A stretch of DNA of 64,000 nucleotides from Caenorhabditis remanei. Taxonomy: Eukaryota > Nematoda > Chromadorea > Rhabditida > Rhabditidae. The DNA is taken from positions 13,683,717-13,747,716 of the forward strand of contig NC_071330.1 in the NCBI RefSeq assembly GCF_010183535.1. The letters are read 5' to 3'. The notes below the pieces were generated by a model. It searched no databases. It was not told the origin of the DNA and saw only the letters and a program-made list of their open reading frames with translations. Position 1 is the stretch's first letter. Every line of letters begins with the position of its first letter. Position numbers and translations under genes: made by a program. Below are positions 48,101 through 58,869 of the stretch, piece after piece.

Positions 48101-50128
48101 AGTCAGAAAAAAAATTGCATCGAAAACGCTATAAAGAGTTGAAAACGAAAATTTTCAAAAAATTCAAAAACTTAAAATCGCAGTAACTCGCTTCAGTTTA
48201 GACCAAACTGCATTAAACCTCCGTTTTTGTATTCTGCGTGAGAAGAGCTTTCAGAAAAGTATAATCATGCCTATATTCTGAACGAGTTGAGTCTCACCAC
48301 GAAAACTACAGTACCCCTTCTTTCCGGTTTTTCGCGGCGAGACCCAATTTCCTCTGAATCTTGGCATGTTTATACTTTTCTGAACCGTCTAGATGTGCTG
48401 AATCTGAAAATCAAAATTTCAGAACATTTGAACGAAAACTCGCTGAGTTACAATGAGAAATGTCAAAATATAAATTTTCGTAATATTTCGAAAATTTGTA
48501 ACTTTTCGAGTTTTCAACCGATTTTTGTGGTTTTTAGTTTTAAATACTCAGAACATTTCTGATTTACCACAAAAATAGTTCATGTTCTGAGTCTCACCAC
48601 AAAAACTACAGTAACCCAGTTTAAAGGCGCCTACCGTGCTTTTCGTGGTGAGATCCAACTCGTCTATAGGCTTGATTATACTTTCCCAAAAGCTATCAAC
48701 GAGTTGAATTTAGTGGTGTAATGTTTCAAATTATGGTGAAAATGAGTTGTTGAAAATTTTCGTAATTTTTCGAAACTCTCTAACTTTTTGATTTTCTGGC
48801 TTTTTCAGCTGATTTTTTCTGGCTGAATCCCTAATAAACTGAATTTTCTGTGGGAAATAGTTTGAATCATCTTATTTCAGATTCTCTCCTTTACCATCAT
48901 CCTCTCCTCCGTCGCTGCTCTCACTTTCTTCTTTCTATTTATCACTTGGAATAGAAGGAGACTGGACACCAAAAACAATGAATGGCTTACATTTGCAGTA
49001 TTCATCATCAATGTTATCCTTTTCATCGGTTCCATCCGTCTCGCAGTGTCATATGAAGATGGAAAAGATATCGAAGTGATTATCTGGACCCAAGTATTCT
49101 TCTCCTTCCTTACTATTCCTAGTATGATGGATTTGGGAATAATTCTACTCGGAAACGAGATGATTATGAATAATGAAAATGAAGAAGAAATCAAGATGAC
49201 CGTAAAAGTGCAGAAATCAAAAAAGGCTGCTGGAAACTCGTCAGGGTAAGTGTACAGTACCCCTTTTCCAAAACTTGAAAATAGTGCATTTTCTATAGCA
49301 ACTTCAAGTTAATTCCATTCATTGAAACTGAAAATTAGTGAAAAAAATAACAAACATTTCAAAAGTTATCGAATTTCGAAACTTTTCGAAACTCTGAAAT
49401 CCACAAAATGTGCTATTACTTGGTAGGATTTAGTCAGAAACTAAAACATCTTACATTTTCGAAATCAGCTTGCCAAGACGCTTTGAATGGGTATAATCAT
49501 GACCTGGTTTGGTAAAATTTGGGTGTCGACACGAAAACTACAGTAACCCAGTTTGAAGACGCATAGACCTCAAAATGCACCAAACCAGGTCATGATTATA
49601 CTCATTCGAAGCGTCGTGACAAGCTGATTTCAAAAATTAAAGATTTTTTTGTTTCTCTGAAACACCAAGCGAGTTATGCTACAATTTGTGTAAGACGATT
49701 TTTGAAAAGTTTCGAAAATGAGTATCTTTATCCATTTTCGACGTTTTCTACTAATTTATTTTTGTACAGTTAGTATAACAGTAATAACCTTTGACTCTAG
49801 TAAGGTGTCTTAAAATTTTTCGATGTACATAAAGTACTCCAAGAGCTACAGTAACCATTCCAGACCCGAATGCAAAATCTGCGTTTTACCATTCAACGAT
49901 ACTACACAAATCCCCAGAATGCTCAAAGAATGCGGGCATACTGTATGCGGAAGGTGTGCAGATAAGCTGTATGGAAAACAGAAACAGTATGAAATCATTT
50001 GCCCGATGTGTCAGAAGGTTACGGTAATTGGAAGTAAGTCAAATTTAAAAAAAAATTTTGAAATTGAGAAATTTTCAGTGGGAAAAAAGTATCTTCCGAA
50101 GAATTTCGAGCTGTTGGAATTGATTTAA
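42120..50128 (+). CDS. Polytopic membrane RING-finger protein C (LINE in intron 1)
   Basis: Exons 42120-42458, 47435-48097, 48881-49245, 49864-50033 and 50079-50128 give 528 residues. Exon 1 (MAIEPPKPASYTDITV) and exon 2 (FHWIFNYGFNQWCIINY) are nearly identical to gene A and of the same length (339 and 663 bases). About ten hydrophobic helices precede the RING: CKICVLPF, CGHTVCGRC, CPMC (C3HC4). It ends LPKNFELLELI as in B, whereas gene A ends EVLEMMN, so the 3' end of C may have been exchanged with a B-like copy. Intron 1 is nearly 5 kb because it holds a CR1-like LINE and a GC-rich insert; splicing across it must still work for the gene to function. Predicted membrane ubiquitin ligase. Confidence 0.85.
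42951..43805 (+). CDS. LINE ORF1 protein
   Basis: 284 residues from MTDRKRNVESD. A basic start (KAKSKREAKKPK), a long coiled-coil at about residues 55-100 (QQLERELEERHRKLKTLEDE), then a domain with RRRSVVVAGVPEYGG and LLKVVLTRSW, similar to the RRM-like fold of CR1/L1 ORF1 proteins, and a Ser/Pro/Asn-rich tail. Known role in such elements: binds LINE RNA to form the retrotransposition particle. The frame continues upstream to 42765, but that part is host intron and the 18-base repeats. Confidence 0.8.
   Translation: MTDRKRNVESDSGGGSKAKSKREAKKPKVIMVSPDFEEKVFKVMESDRFKKVVQRRLEDFLGERIQQLERELEERHRKLKTLEDEIKILDEKVKLLSEGKYPGESGMNGGSNMGVSVGGLGSQKKSEDPGEMERRRSVVVAGVPEYGGNDRMRWAWDNHCIGKVFHFLDIGAPPVSIYRLGKAVPGRSRLLKVVLTRSWDQQTLLARASRLRYFPCGSTPVYVRPSLTKSQREELRNKQKSNINVPVSTNVKNNSNTPHSPQPPSSSPTTSVPQQLVENMDTGN
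43886..46621 (+). CDS. LINE ORF2: endonuclease and reverse transcriptase
   Basis: About 911 residues. Residues 1-220 form an apurinic-type endonuclease (LSANFRSV, ICLQETW, VNVYRPPN, IAGDFNC, SDH). The central part is a reverse transcriptase with YRPISITSVLCRIYE, QHGFRPGRST, DYSKAFDRV, GVPQGAVLSPLLF and the catalytic FADDLKIF. The C-terminus has the usual thumb and tail. These motifs and their order are those of the CR1/Jockey group. There is no ATG near the start: the frame opens with GTG (43886) and lies in a different frame from ORF1, 81 bases after its stop, so initiation is probably by re-initiation or an unusual codon. Confidence 0.9.
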   Translation: MNFLSANFRSVVSNRAEVNFLLARKTIDIICLQETWTKPDTPNSLFSPNIGQGLYKIFKCDRTIGRGGGVAVFCKEYLKANCLLSESVKDGYELLVLEFEIGISPLLVVNVYRPPNCSDSKTRQLFKKVSTFISSHDQIVIAGDFNCKEINWAIDPPLGTTKLSEEILTFSAQNGLSQLIKKPTRKQNILDLVFTNFRIINLCISNPLGMSDHSKITFTIDLLHKAKPAQYKFPDYKNIDWTTLSTLLTHINWANIFGVSADISTKYDNFIGYISYVFSSTVPWKTTNSITGNLPTYLENFSKLVELQWEIAACSREAADYLLYVKSAKKFRAKVTKYRSNLELLTLKKTGTSRFSQFAKNVLKKKYVDVPDFLNNLNLKVTRTSEKCEALAVHFESQYINNRFSKFNIPKDYKSAQNFIWVHEEEVFKHLSKLKGNNTLTPDGIPARFLKIVSAFIASPVCQLFNLTMMTGNVPKKWTESIVTPLKKVESPTLVSQYRPISITSVLCRIYERCLLRRITEHLSSANFFSNSQHGFRPGRSTTTCVLESLNFCTSRIDKGEQIDMIFFDYSKAFDRVSIDILLKRLIDIQLNAHLLIWINSYLTNRTFRVKIKNDFSSIKSISCGVPQGAVLSPLLFCIFVNEIATTLPKTVKAMQFADDLKIFTSFSKSQIDKTHDLQKAIDSITDWSDNVKLELNKSKTYVLSLGKNPTKVEYRLQTEPIKRELTVRDLGFILNEKLDFKLHWRTAIKKANFAIYSIFKSFCSNNVRLLLLLYKTFARPFLEYGTVVSNPTDMKTVKSIEAVQNNFTRRVMFRVARKRILNTDPEYRSAADRLIDYNLQTLKDRREHFDVKFFQKLLLGKIAIDHNNYFSYSPTKTRRGHSYRWKKSKTKIGRLFFTNRVLNKIVNQKP
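46780..47380. repeat. Second insert in intron 1 of gene C, GC-rich end
   Basis: Absent from the matching intron of gene A. The left part includes AACCCATTAGGTATGGGGGG. The right part (about 47200-47370) is strikingly GC-rich with palindromic blocks: AGGGCCGAAGGCCCT, AGGGCCGCAGGCCCT and CCCGCCGGCAGGCGGG. It may be an unknown mobile element or a fragment of structured RNA gene. No coding potential seen. Confidence 0.5.
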
Positions 50129-50971
50129 TGTCTTTTTGCTGTTTGTTTATTTTTTGTCGCTGTATCAAAAACCCAAGAAATGTTGTTCATTTTATGTTTT
50201 GAGAAAGTTGTTAATAAAGATCTAATATTATGATAAATATGATTTATATTACAGCAAAGCTATCAGTTTTTTACCAAAAAACGAAATTTTACACAAATTT
50301 TACATTTTTTAGTGGTCATTTACAACAAAATAAGGTAAAAATTGTCTTCCGCTATTGATATTCAATCGTTTGAAGCATTGGAGAGACGCAGAGAAACGAG
50401 ACACTCTAGTAGTATGTACTCTCGCATCTCTCTTTAAAACGACTATAACTCTTGAAGTTAAAGAGCTATTATAAAAGTTTCAACTAACAAAATATAGAAA
50501 ATTTCAAGGGCTACATTTTTATAGTTGACTACGTTTTGGTAGCTCCACCTACTTTTGAGATACAGTAATTTGAAGATTCGAGATGAGAGAGAGAGAGAGG
50601 AAGAGACACAGAGAAGCGATAGGGTCTAACTGTCTGGGCTCTCTATATTTCTGTAAAATTAAAGTTTTTATAAAACTTCCAACAAAATGGTCGTCGATTT
50701 ACTCGTTATTTTTTTTGGCGTTTTCTACTTTACCACCTCAAATGTCTAACAGCTGTTTCTCGCGAATCAACAATATTTTAACTGATGAGGAAACGTTTGT
50801 CTCTCTGTCTTATCAAAGACGGGGTTTTCAATCAGTTGGTCACCTTTTGTTTATGAAAAGTGTCTGTATGTTTACTTTGTGATTACCTTCTCTATCAGTT
50901 GTCAAACATATATGTACCACCTCTTTCTCTGTGTCTCTTCGAAATCTACACCTGAGTAATTAAAACAAACA
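50129..50971. other. Intergenic, no gene seen
   Basis: The first 450 bases are similar to the flank after gene B. A GAGAGAGAGAG tract lies at 50587. No trustworthy gene. Confidence 0.5.
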
Positions 50972-51234
50972 AGCAGACTTGTCAAAAATCGGGCCGGCAA
51001 AATTTTTCCTGATTTCAAAAAATGGGAACCCGTTTTTACCAAATTTTATTTGAAATTTTTCGAAAAAATAGAGTAAAAATGCTTAAATTATCATATATAT
51101 TCACATTTTTCCTGAAATTTCACAAAATTTCCAAAAAAAAAATCAAAAACTCAAAATGTTTCAAAAGAGCCGGGCCGGGCCGGGCCGAGATTTTTTCTGA
51201 TTTTGGCCCGGCCCGGCCCGTGACAAGTCTGCAA
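50972..51234. repeat. MITE-like element with GGGCCGG ends
   Basis: GCAGACTTGTCAAAAATCGG at 50972 is mirrored by GCCCGTGACAAGTCTGC ending near 51234. Near the right end there are stacked CCGGGCCGGGCCGGGCC and GGCCCGGCCCGGCCC blocks that can pair into a very stable hairpin. The middle is AT-rich. Non-coding. Confidence 0.65.
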
Positions 51235-51299
51235 ACAAGGCTGTCAGAAATTGCGGCCGGCCGCGGCTTTCCAGAGTTTTAAGGAAAAGCAAGTCTTGA

Positions 51300-52344
51300 T
51301 AATGTGTACCGTCTAATACAACAATTTTGCGCGGGGAAAGAAGGGCCTGATGACGTGGCAGATGGTGTCCTTGAAGAATCAATAGCTGACCTAGGTAGCA
51401 ACACACAGCACAAACGCCAGTACAAACATTAAGGTGTCTTGAGTGGAGACGGCCAAAGTTACACTGACCAACATGCCAATTTTCAAAAGCTCACTAAGCA
51501 GAGCTATGCGGAAAAAGAAAACGGAAGGTGAAAGTTAATTTTGAAAATGACAAATTTGAGGAAAATGCTTTCTAGTCATCACTGAAAATGAATTTTGGCG
51601 TTGTTTTCATACGAAACTTTATCAAAAACCACTAAAATAGGCCGAAATTGCCTTTGATATTCAAAACTTTTCTAAACATTTACACGGAAGTAGGAAGTTA
51701 CAAATTACAATGACCAAGGTAACACTGACCAAAATGTCTATTTTAGAAAGCTCGCTACATACGTCCGTTTTCCGTCTTCCTTCTTTGGACCTTTAATTTC
51801 TGCACAGCTCTTCTTACTAGGGAAGGCCTCCGAGTGACCAGAAATTAAAGGTCCAAAGAAGGAAGACGGAAAACGGACGTATGTAGTGAGCTTTCTAAAA
51901 TAGACATTTTGGTCAGTGTTACCTTGGTCATTGTAATTTGTAACTTCCTACTTCCGTGTAAATGTTTAGAAAAGTTTTGAATATCAAAGGCAATTTCGGC
52001 CTATTTTAGTGGTTTTTGATAAAGTTTCGTATGAAAACAACGCCAAAATTCATTTTCAGTGATGACTAGAAAGCATTTTCCTCAAATTTGTCATTTTCAA
52101 AATTAACTTTCACCTTCCGTTTTCTTTTTCCGCATAGCTCTGCTTAGTGAGCTTTTGAAAATTGGCATGTTGGTCAGTGTAATTTGTGATTCCGTCTCCA
52201 CTCAAGACACCTTAATGTTTGCACTGGCGTTTGTACTGTGTGTTGCTACCAAGGTCAGCTATTGATTCTTCAAGGACACCATCTGCCACGTCATCAGGCC
52301 CTTCTTTCCCCGCGCAAAATTGTTGTATTAGACGGTACACATTA
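51300..52344. repeat. Palindrome (about 500-bp arms) containing gene D promoter
   Basis: AATGTGTACCGTCTAATACA (51301) mirrors TGTATTAGACGGTACACATT (52324-52343). The arms match almost fully inward to about 51802 and 51839. The spacer is about 36 bases and contains CTTACTAGGGAAGGCCT, a motif repeated at other inverted elements here. Each arm carries one UPRE-like block (51346-51368, 52276-52298) and the GGTCAGTGT repeats seen upstream of A and C. Confidence 0.85.
52276..52298 (+). promoter_or_regulatory. UPRE-like promoter motif of gene D
   Basis: CATCTGCCACGTCATCAGG in the shared block, 65 bases before the ATG at 52364. A mirror copy is at 51346-51368. Confidence 0.55.
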
Positions 52345-52363
52345 CGGCACTTCTGACTCTCTC

Positions 52364-55300
52364 ATGGCTCTCAAACCCCCTAAACCCTCTTCTGTCACTG
52401 ATTTCGTAGTGATAACCTATGCTGTTATCACGACTTTTCTGATAATCGGAGCCATATTCTTCCTGATTTTTGCACCGATAGTCGCTGCTAATTGGATTCT
52501 TGCCGCCGCAATCCTCGGCTCGGTTCTATTGATTTTCGGGGTGCTGAGATTGGTGAAATGTGCGATGGATTTGTGTCATGAGTACTTCGATACGGGAAGA
52601 ATAGAGCGAACGAGGAATGAGATGATGGTTGGATTGAGTGGAGTGTGGATTTGCAGTACGATACCGAGAATTGCAGTTTATTTAATTGGAACTAATTATC
52701 ATGTGAGTTTGCTTTTTTTTGTAAAATTGGGTCTCACCACGAATAGCATGGAGTACTGAAGTTGTGACAAGAATCAGCTTGCAACATTGAAAAATGTTAA
52801 AGTTATAAAATCCCTAGAAATCCAATTTTTTCAGAAAGTCTGGAATTTTTGTTGCTAATTGACGTACAATGTCAAACAAATTTGATTTCCTAACTCATCT
52901 TGTCGAGACCTTTCAAATAAGTATAATCATGACCTATTTTGATTAAATTCTAACTAATGCTCACCGATGCTCCTTTAAAATAGGGGTACTGTAGTTTTCG
53001 CAATGTCAATCTTACCGGAGGCCATCGGATTTATTTTCAACAAAATTGAGAAAAATTCCTGCATTTTTTGAGTTTCAAATCAGTATTCTTCCGTATAAAC
53101 TCGAAAAGTTGGAGAATTTCGAACATTTTCGAAAATCAAAATTCCACTAAAACTACTGTAACTTAATGAATTTTAAAGCAAACAATAAGAAATTTAGATT
53201 TTTAGATTTAGCTGGAGCTTTCAATTGAGTATAATCGTGCACGTATTCGAGAAATTTTGGGTCCCACCGCCATGCTACAGTAGGCGCTCGTCAGGGTTAC
53301 TGTAGCTTTCGTGGTGGGACCCAATTTGTTCTAAATATGGTCATGTGTATACTTTTCTGAACCGTCTTGATGAGTTGAGTCTGACAGTGTAAATTTCAGA
53401 TCATTTAAACAAAAACTCGTTGAGTTACGGTAGAAAATGTCGAAATGTTTTTTCGTAATTTTCGAAAATCTGTAACTTTTTGAATTTTCAACCGATTTTC
53501 GTGCTTTTTAGCTTGAAATACTCAGAAGATTTCTAACTTTTTAAGAAAAATAGTTCCGCTATACTCATGCATCAGGTGGCCAATATTCATAGTTTTCTAG
53601 GCCACCATTCCTAAAATCGTCTGAAATCGCTCAAAATCAGTCAAACATTTTTCTTCATTCTCTTGGTTTTCTCAGATTACTTCTTGAATCCAAAAACGTG
53701 AAAATTGTAAAGTTTGAAAAAAAGCTAAGCGAGTTACAGTAGTTTGACTGAAATCTGAAATTTAGGATTTTCGAACATTTTCGAAGACCCGTAACTCTTT
53801 GGTTATTTGACCGATTTTTTTCATTTTGGGTGCAAAAAAAAGACGATCTTCTACAGTATCCTTTAAATAATACCAACTCTTCAAATTTCAGCTATTTATC
53901 TACATCCTGACGGTCTCTCTGCTGACATGCTTCATATTCCATTTCCTCTTCAACTACGGCTTCAACCAGTGGTGCAAACTCAATTATGCCAACAGCTCTG
54001 TGTCCGAATTAGGCCTTATCCCATTTCACATTGTCTTGTTCGGATTTCTAGTCCGTATCAATGCAGGTTTGGAAGCTACAGAGGGACAAATAACCGCTTT
54101 ATTTTTCGGTCAACTCGCTATGACTTTTCTATCTTGTGTCAGTAGCTACGAGCTATCTGTTGTCTTCCAAAAAGGGGGACTAATCTCGCAGGGACACAAA
54201 GGAAAAATCAATAATTCTGTAGATCAAATGACATATATGCTCGTCCCCTCTTTCGCTACACTTCTTGCCATACTTTCAATGGTTTTTATTGGATTTTCTA
54301 CAGTATCCAATTATTTTCCTACTGTAGACTGGACCGTTGGAGGTATAACTGTGGCATCATGTCTGCTGATTGTGATTGTTCTTGGATTATTCAAAATTTT
54401 GATAGTTTTCATCCATGAAAAACTGAAAAAAAGAACGTATGATTTGGTTTTGACGGAGACAATCATTGGATTCTTTGGAATTGCAATTTTCGCGTTTCTC
54501 CCAAGAATTGCGGTGTTTGTCGTTGGGTGTAATGTACCGGTAAGCCAATTATATATTTTCCAAAAATTTACATGAAATTTCCTATTTTTTGAGCCTTAAA
54601 TCAAAAAAATCTGTTGAAAATTCGATTAGTTACAGATTTTCGAAAATTTTCGAAAATCAAGGTTTCACTTGAACTGTTATATCTCTTTCAGCTTTTGTCA
54701 AAACTGAGAAACATCATTATTTTTAGATTCAGCGTAAAAAAGAGCTTTCAGAAAAGTATAAACAAGCCTATATTCTGAAAATTTCAACTTTTTGGTGAAA
54801 ATCTGGGTCCCGCCACGAAAACTCTGGGTTACTGTAGTGGCATCTATTTTTCTTGATTAGATGAGTTGATTCGCAACATTTTGAAATGAAAATCACTGGA
54901 AAATATCTGAAAATGAGAAAGTGGCAGATTTTCGAAACGTTTCGAAAAAAACTTTTAACCGGGATACTGTAGTTTTCGTGGTGGGACCCAATTTTTCAAA
55001 ACCTGGGCGTGATTATACTTTTCTGAAAGCTCTCAACGAGCTGAGTTTGAAAATATAAATATCAAATCATTTGGTGTGAAACTCAGCGAGATACGATAGG
55101 GTCTCACCATGAAAACTACAGTAACCCGAGTTTAAAGGTGCAGGTACTGAGATATAGACAAGATTATACTTTTCTAAAAGCTGGAAATGCGCTGAATCTG
55201 AAAATGTTAATTTCAGATTATTTAAACAAAAACTCGATGTGTTACAGTAGAAATTGTGTAAATATAAATTTTCGTAATTTTTCGAAAGTCTTGAACTTTT

Positions 55301-57734
55301 TCAGTTTTCAACCGATTTCTGTGATTTTTAGCTTGAAATACTCAGCACATTCTTGATTTTACATTAAAAATGTTTCTGGCTGAGTTTCAGAGTTTTCTAG
55401 GCCACCATTCCTGAAATCGTCTGAAATCGCTCGAAATCACTCAAATGTTTTCTTTATTCACGAAAATCTGTAACATTTCAAGTTTTCAAGCGATTTTTGT
55501 GATTTTAAGCTTGAAATACTCAGAACGTTTCTGATTTTTTAGGAAATATACTTTTGTTAAGTTTATAAAAAACTATTACAGTGATTTTGAACATTTTCAA
55601 AAAGTTTTGAAAATCTGTGGTAGCTTTCAAGGCATATTTTTGTTTATCTGAAAGCTTTAAAGCTGCAAATTCCAAAATTTCAGATCTACCTCTCCTCCGT
55701 CATCATCTCCATTTTCACCGTCCTCACCGTCTACCGTCTATTCATTTCTCCCAACCAACACTTATGGCGTCTCGATTTTTCCAAAAACTGCAATTTGATA
55801 CTCATCATCGTCGGAATTCATATAATCATATTGGTGGCTGCAATCCGTTTTGCTATCACCTATGAGAACGCGAGAGATATCGAAGTGATTATTTGGACTC
55901 AAGTCGTGTTTTCATTTCTATGTCTTGCGTGTGTAATTGACTTGGCTGTGGTGCTGAAAGGAGGACTGCAGATGGTTAATGGCGGCAATGGGGACATTGA
56001 GATGGGACCGATGAAGAAAGTGAAAAAGGAAAAGAAGGAGAAGGCAACAGGGTGAGTTCTGTGAAAAAAAAAGCAAAAAATAGCGAAAATTTAAAAAGTT
56101 CTGGAATTTCGGAACTTTTCAAAAATCTGAAATTCACAAAATGTGCTATAACTCGGTTGGATTTAGTTGAAAACTGAAAATTTTTGAATTTTTGGAATCA
56201 GCTTGTCAAGACGCTTCGAATGAGTATAATCATGACGGGGTTTGGTAAATGTTGGGTCTCGGCACGAAAACTACAGTAACCCAGTTTAAATGCGCATAGA
56301 CCTTGAAAGTGCAACAAACCAGGTCATGATTATACTCATTCAAAGCGTCTTGATGAGCTGATTCCGAAAATTCAAGATTTTTCAGTTTCAGACTAAATCC
56401 AACCAGGTTATAGCACATTTTGTGTTCAAAATTTGACCTTGAAGGTGCATAGCGTAGGGAATGTGCTATAAGAGAGAAAGCATTTTTTATAGAAATTTTA
56501 AATTAATTTCATATATTTAAACTAAAAATTTGTGAAAAATAGCAAAAAATCAAAAGGTTATGGAATTTCGGAACTTTTCAAAAATCTGAAATTCACAAAA
56601 TGTGCTATAATTCGGTTGGATTTAGTTGAAAACTGAAAATTTTTGAATTTTTGGAATCAGCTTGTCAAGACGCTTTGAATGAGTATAATCATGACTAGGT
56701 TTGGTAAAAGTTGGGTCTCGGCACGAAAACTACAGTAACCCAGTTTAAATGCGCATAGACCTCAAAACTGCAACAAACCAGGTCTTGATTATACTCATTC
56801 AAAGCATCTTGACAAGTTGATTCCAAAAATTTAAGATTTTTCAATTTCGGACTAAATCCAACCAGGTTATAGCACATTTTGTGTTCAAAATTTGACCTTG
56901 AAGGTGCATAGCGTTGGGAATGTGCTATAAGAGCGAAAGCATTCTTTATAGAAATTTTAAATTAATTCCATATATTTAAATTAAAAATTTGTGAAAAATA
57001 GCGAAAATTTAAAAAGTTATGGAATTTCGAAACTTTTCGAAAATCTGACATACACAAAATGTGCTGAAATTCGGTTGGATTTACTCGGAAACTGAAAAAT
57101 CATGAATTTTCGGAATCAACTCACCGAGACGCTTTGAATGAGTATAATCATGACCTGGTTTGTTGCACTTTTGAGGTCTATGCGCCTTTAAACTGGGTTA
57201 CTGTAGTTTTCGTGGCGAGACCCTAATAGGGCATGAATATACACGTTCGAAGCGTCTTGACGAGTTGAATCCAAAAATTAAAGAATTTTTTTTTTAGTTT
57301 AAATGATGGAAATTAAGTTGAAATTTCTATAAAAAATGTCTTCGCAATTTCAAAGATACTGTAGTGAGCCTTATGACTTCTTAGAAGTACAGTTGTATTC
57401 ATCTATTAGAAATTTCCGCAATACAGTACTCCATAAGTTACAGTAACCATTCCAGACCCGAATGCAAGATCTGCATCCTCCCCTTCAACCCATCTACAGT
57501 AATCCCCAAGATTCTCAAAGAATGCGGACATACCGTATGCGGAGGGTGTGCGGATATGCTGATTGGAAAACAGCAATTGAATGAAATCGTTTGCCCATTT
57601 TGTCAAAAGGCTACGGTAGTTGGAGGTAGGTGGCAATTTTTTTTTTCGACAGGAAATTTGAAATTGAGAAAAAAAATTTTGCAGGGGGAACAAAGAATCT
57701 TCCGAAGAATTACGAGTTGTTGGAATTGATTTAA
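52364..57734 (+). CDS. Polytopic membrane RING-finger protein D
   Basis: Exons 52364-52702, 53892-54539, 55684-56051, 57456-57625 and 57685-57734 give 524 residues. Very close to gene B: the start MALKPPKPSSVTDFV, exon 2 with FHFLFNYGFNQWCKLNYAN and VDQMTYMLVPSFA, exon 3 ending KKVKKEKKEKATG. RING motif CKICILPF, CGHTVCGGC, CPFC (C3HC4), then LPKNYELLELI. Predicted membrane E3 ligase. Introns are larger than in B because of inserted repeats carrying CTACAGTAACCC phrases, including three copies of an approximately 460-base unit in intron 3. An AATAAA lies about 90 bases after the stop. Confidence 0.85.
56085..57240. repeat. Three-copy intronic repeat in gene D
   Basis: Units begin about 56085, 56550 and 57000 with AAAAATAGCGAAAATTTAAAAAGTT-like sequence and contain GACGCTTTGAATGAGTATAA, GGTCTCGGCACGAAAACTAC and AGTAACCCAGTTTAAA. 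The same phrases occur singly in introns of A, B, C and E. This is therefore a family-wide intronic repeat, locally amplified here. No coding content. Confidence 0.7.
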
Positions 57735-57940
57735 AGGTTTTTTTTCTGCTGTTTGAATAATTTTTGTCACTGTAACATTTCTTGTTCATTTTTTCTAATT
57801 TATTGTCAAAATTGTTAATTAAAAAATAAAGATCTATTTGTGCACTATCATATGTATCAAAAATTCATGAATGATTTTTTCCAGAATTGGCTCACCTACT
57901 CGAATAATCTGAAATTTTTTTGAGGTTTACTGCAATTTTT

Positions 57941-58659
57941 TAAAGGCGTATTGTGGTCTGTTGTGATGTTTTCATATTTTAATGTATGAGTTTCGGCGAG
58001 TTCATTTTCATAGTTCAAGAATTTTTTAATTCGGTCCACAACCCGCTGAGAGCGAGCGCCGAAAAGTTTGGTCATTGAAAGGGTCGCGAAAAAATGGGGG
58101 CCGTGGCCTAGAAATTCGACTTCGAAAAAGTTGATTTTGTGAATTTTGACGGTATTTTCGATTATTTTTGTTGTATTTCTTCAATAATTTCGATAGAATA
58201 AGGCGAATATTAATAGAAAAACACTAAAAACTATCGAAAATAACGCCAGAAATAGCAGAATACTGAAAAAACCAACGGAAAGTTTGGCCAGCGAGAATTT
58301 TCTAGAAATTTCACTTCTGTAAAGTTGTTTTTTCAGTATTCTGCTATTTCTGGCGTTATTTTCGATAGTTTTTAGTGTTTTTCTATCAATATTTGCCATT
58401 TTCTATCGAAATTATTGAAGAAATACAACAAAAATAATCGAAAATACCGTCAAAATTCACAAAATCAACTTTTTCGAAGTCGAATTTCTAGGCCACGGCC
58501 CCCATTTTTTCGCGACCCTTTCAATGACCAAACTTTTCGGCGCTCGCTCTCAGCGGGTTGTGGACCGAATTAAAAAATTCTTGAACTATGAAAATGAACT
58601 CGCCGAAACTCATACATTAAAATATGAAAACATCACAACAGACCACAATACGCCTTTAA
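57941..58659. repeat. Near-perfect palindrome with TTAA ends (719 bp)
   Basis: TAAAGGCGTATTGTGGTCTG at 57941 mirrors CAGACCACAATACGCCTTTA ending 58659. Arms of about 350 bases meet near 58300. TTAA is present at both edges, as in nematode PALTTAA-type palindromic elements or other TTAA-targeting transposons. It contains TTCTGCTATTTCTGGCGTTA and GGGGCCGTGGCCTAGAAATT in both arms. Non-coding; would form a long hairpin RNA if transcribed. Confidence 0.85.
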
Positions 58660-58869
58660 GCCATTTTTAGGGCTTTTTACAACAAAATAAGGCCAAAATC
58701 GGCTTGATATTTTATTCCGCCTTCCGCCATTTCAAAAACCGCTCATCTCAGTTGGCGTGCTATTACTGGGGAATGGTTGTAAATGTGTCTCCTCTGTACA
58801 CAACAGGGCTTGTTAGGGAATAGTGGAGACAAATGCTATTTTATAGCAGTCTGAGTTTTGTTTTTGCTG

